A stretch of 14,357 bases of DNA from Selenomonadaceae bacterium. GTDB taxonomy: Bacteria; Bacillota; Negativicutes; Selenomonadales; Selenomonadaceae. Under the pieces are notes generated by a model. That model saw nothing but the letters and a program-made list of their open reading frames with translations. It was not told the origin of the DNA and ran no database searches. A program made the translations under genes and the position numbers. The DNA lies in NCBI GenBank assembly GCA_017484235.1, contig JAFUTM010000309.1:1-14357 (forward strand), given 5' to 3'. Shown here piece after piece: positions 13,579-14,357 of this stretch (position 1 is the first letter of the stretch; each line of letters begins with the position of its first letter).

Positions 13579-14357
13579 GTGAAACAGGGATTATATCGTT
13601 TTTTCCTGTCAGCATTTTTGTATTGGCTTGTTGCGACATACACAAGTCACGTGTTCGTGATTCCTGCAAAAGTTATCAGCCTCACCACATTCCTGCCGCC
13701 TGTGTTAGGCCTTATGTGGGGACCTCTGGCAGCAGTAGGTGTTTATGTGGGTGGACTGTTTGCTGTGCCCGAACTCCACGATATTTTTTCTACAGGAGAC
13801 GGAATTGGAAGCTGGCTTCCATATTTTGGACGCGGTTTATGGGTATTTCTTGCAGGATATTTGCCTTACTTCCTCTGGCACAAGTGGCAAGTTGATTCAG
13901 AAAAACGCAGCTTTCCTCTTACGGTAAGTACGCTTTGGAAATTTCTTATAATTCTGTGTGTTACTTTTGCTGTGACTTCAGTATTTCGAGCCTTGACAGC
14001 TTCTGCGGCGGAACTGGAAGCGGTTACTGGCTTGTTTGGTTTTGGCAAAAAAGCGACTATTCCAATATATATATTTACCTGCTTTACAAATGATTTTTTC
14101 GTGGCGATATTCTTTGACCTCGTTTGGTTTTTCTTCCTAGTCAGTAAAGGCTATGCTTTTTATCATACGGTTAGAAACCCTAACGAAACAATTACTGCAC
14201 AAGAGGCCCAACTCACAAACGATGAACACAAGGCGCTGATTGCCTCATTGAAATGTTATCTGATATTCCCAGCGGTAATTGCTTATTTGGATATTTACCA
14301 AATTTATGGAATGGATTACATTGAGACGTGGCTAAATTTCATCTTAGAGTGTCTGAC
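13579..14357 (+). CDS. Multispanning membrane protein, incomplete at the right edge
   Basis: A GTG at 13579, after GGTAGGTGA, opens a frame that stays open for 259 codons to the end of the window. The product starts MKQGLYRFFLSAFLYW and is strongly hydrophobic. About five to seven membrane segments are visible, including one with TTFLPPVLGLMWGPLAAVGV followed by a Gly-rich turn and another in GRGLWVFLAGYLPYFLW. The pattern, in which a Pro-Gly segment is followed by a small-residue helix, resembles integral-membrane sensory domains (MASE1-like) and substrate-binding membrane components. I cannot tell which, and any catalytic domain would lie beyond the edge. It does not look like DctQ or DctM. 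The 10-base spacing to the TRAP receptor gene indicates cotranscription and a joint role. Confidence 0.75.
   Translation, partial: MKQGLYRFFLSAFLYWLVATYTSHVFVIPAKVISLTTFLPPVLGLMWGPLAAVGVYVGGLFAVPELHDIFSTGDGIGSWLPYFGRGLWVFLAGYLPYFLWHKWQVDSEKRSFPLTVSTLWKFLIILCVTFAVTSVFRALTASAAELEAVTGLFGFGKKATIPIYIFTCFTNDFFVAIFFDLVWFFFLVSKGYAFYHTVRNPNETITAQEAQLTNDEHKALIASLKCYLIFPAVIAYLDIYQIYGMDYIETWLNFILECL

Overview
The window is moderately AT-rich and carries about a dozen genes in short operons. I infer a diderm Firmicute of the Negativicutes/Selenomonadales type. The reasons are the mix of DUF441 and DUF502 membrane proteins, a short GspE/PilB-like ATPase, a TRAP solute receptor, exported lipoproteins and Shine-Dalgarno-led starts including GTG and TTG. 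This is an inference from gene content; there is no rRNA or other marker here.

Layout, left to right. (1) The tail of an unrecognised gene, a strong intrinsic terminator and a sigma70-type promoter lead into dxs, the first enzyme of the MEP isoprenoid pathway. dxs is split by a single missing base near 1185. (2) A plus-strand cluster (2239-5373) encodes an MsrA-MsrB fusion lipoprotein, a TlpA-like thioredoxin lipoprotein with CPPC, a 48-residue membrane micro-protein ending in a CxxC motif, a secreted protein of unknown function, and a polytopic membrane protein with CxxxCP motifs and two C-terminal [4Fe-4S] motifs. This looks like a relay that carries electrons across the membrane to repair oxidised methionine outside the cytoplasm. 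(3) A DUF441 membrane protein converges on hemC, with an 11-bp overlap. hemC itself lies directly behind an MBOAT O-acyltransferase on the minus strand. (4) A twin-arginine-motif metallophosphoesterase (minus). (5) A minus-strand operon with a near-consensus promoter: DUF502 protein, short GspE/PilB ATPase, and pgeF (yfiH), which is interrupted by an in-frame TAG. (6) Divergent from that operon, with its own near-consensus promoter, a TRAP DctP-type lipoprotein is followed by a membrane protein that runs off the right edge.

Two features cut across the genes. A degenerate 7-bp-phased repeat (TNNNNAT, with versions such as TCCTCAT and TACGCAT) occurs at four intergenic places. It forms a 14-unit array, a 31-bp inverted repeat, the stop regions of two genes, and the ribosome binding site of the MBOAT gene. 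Also, two conserved genes (dxs and pgeF) carry single-base lesions that look either recent or like sequencing errors, because the rest of each reading frame is intact.
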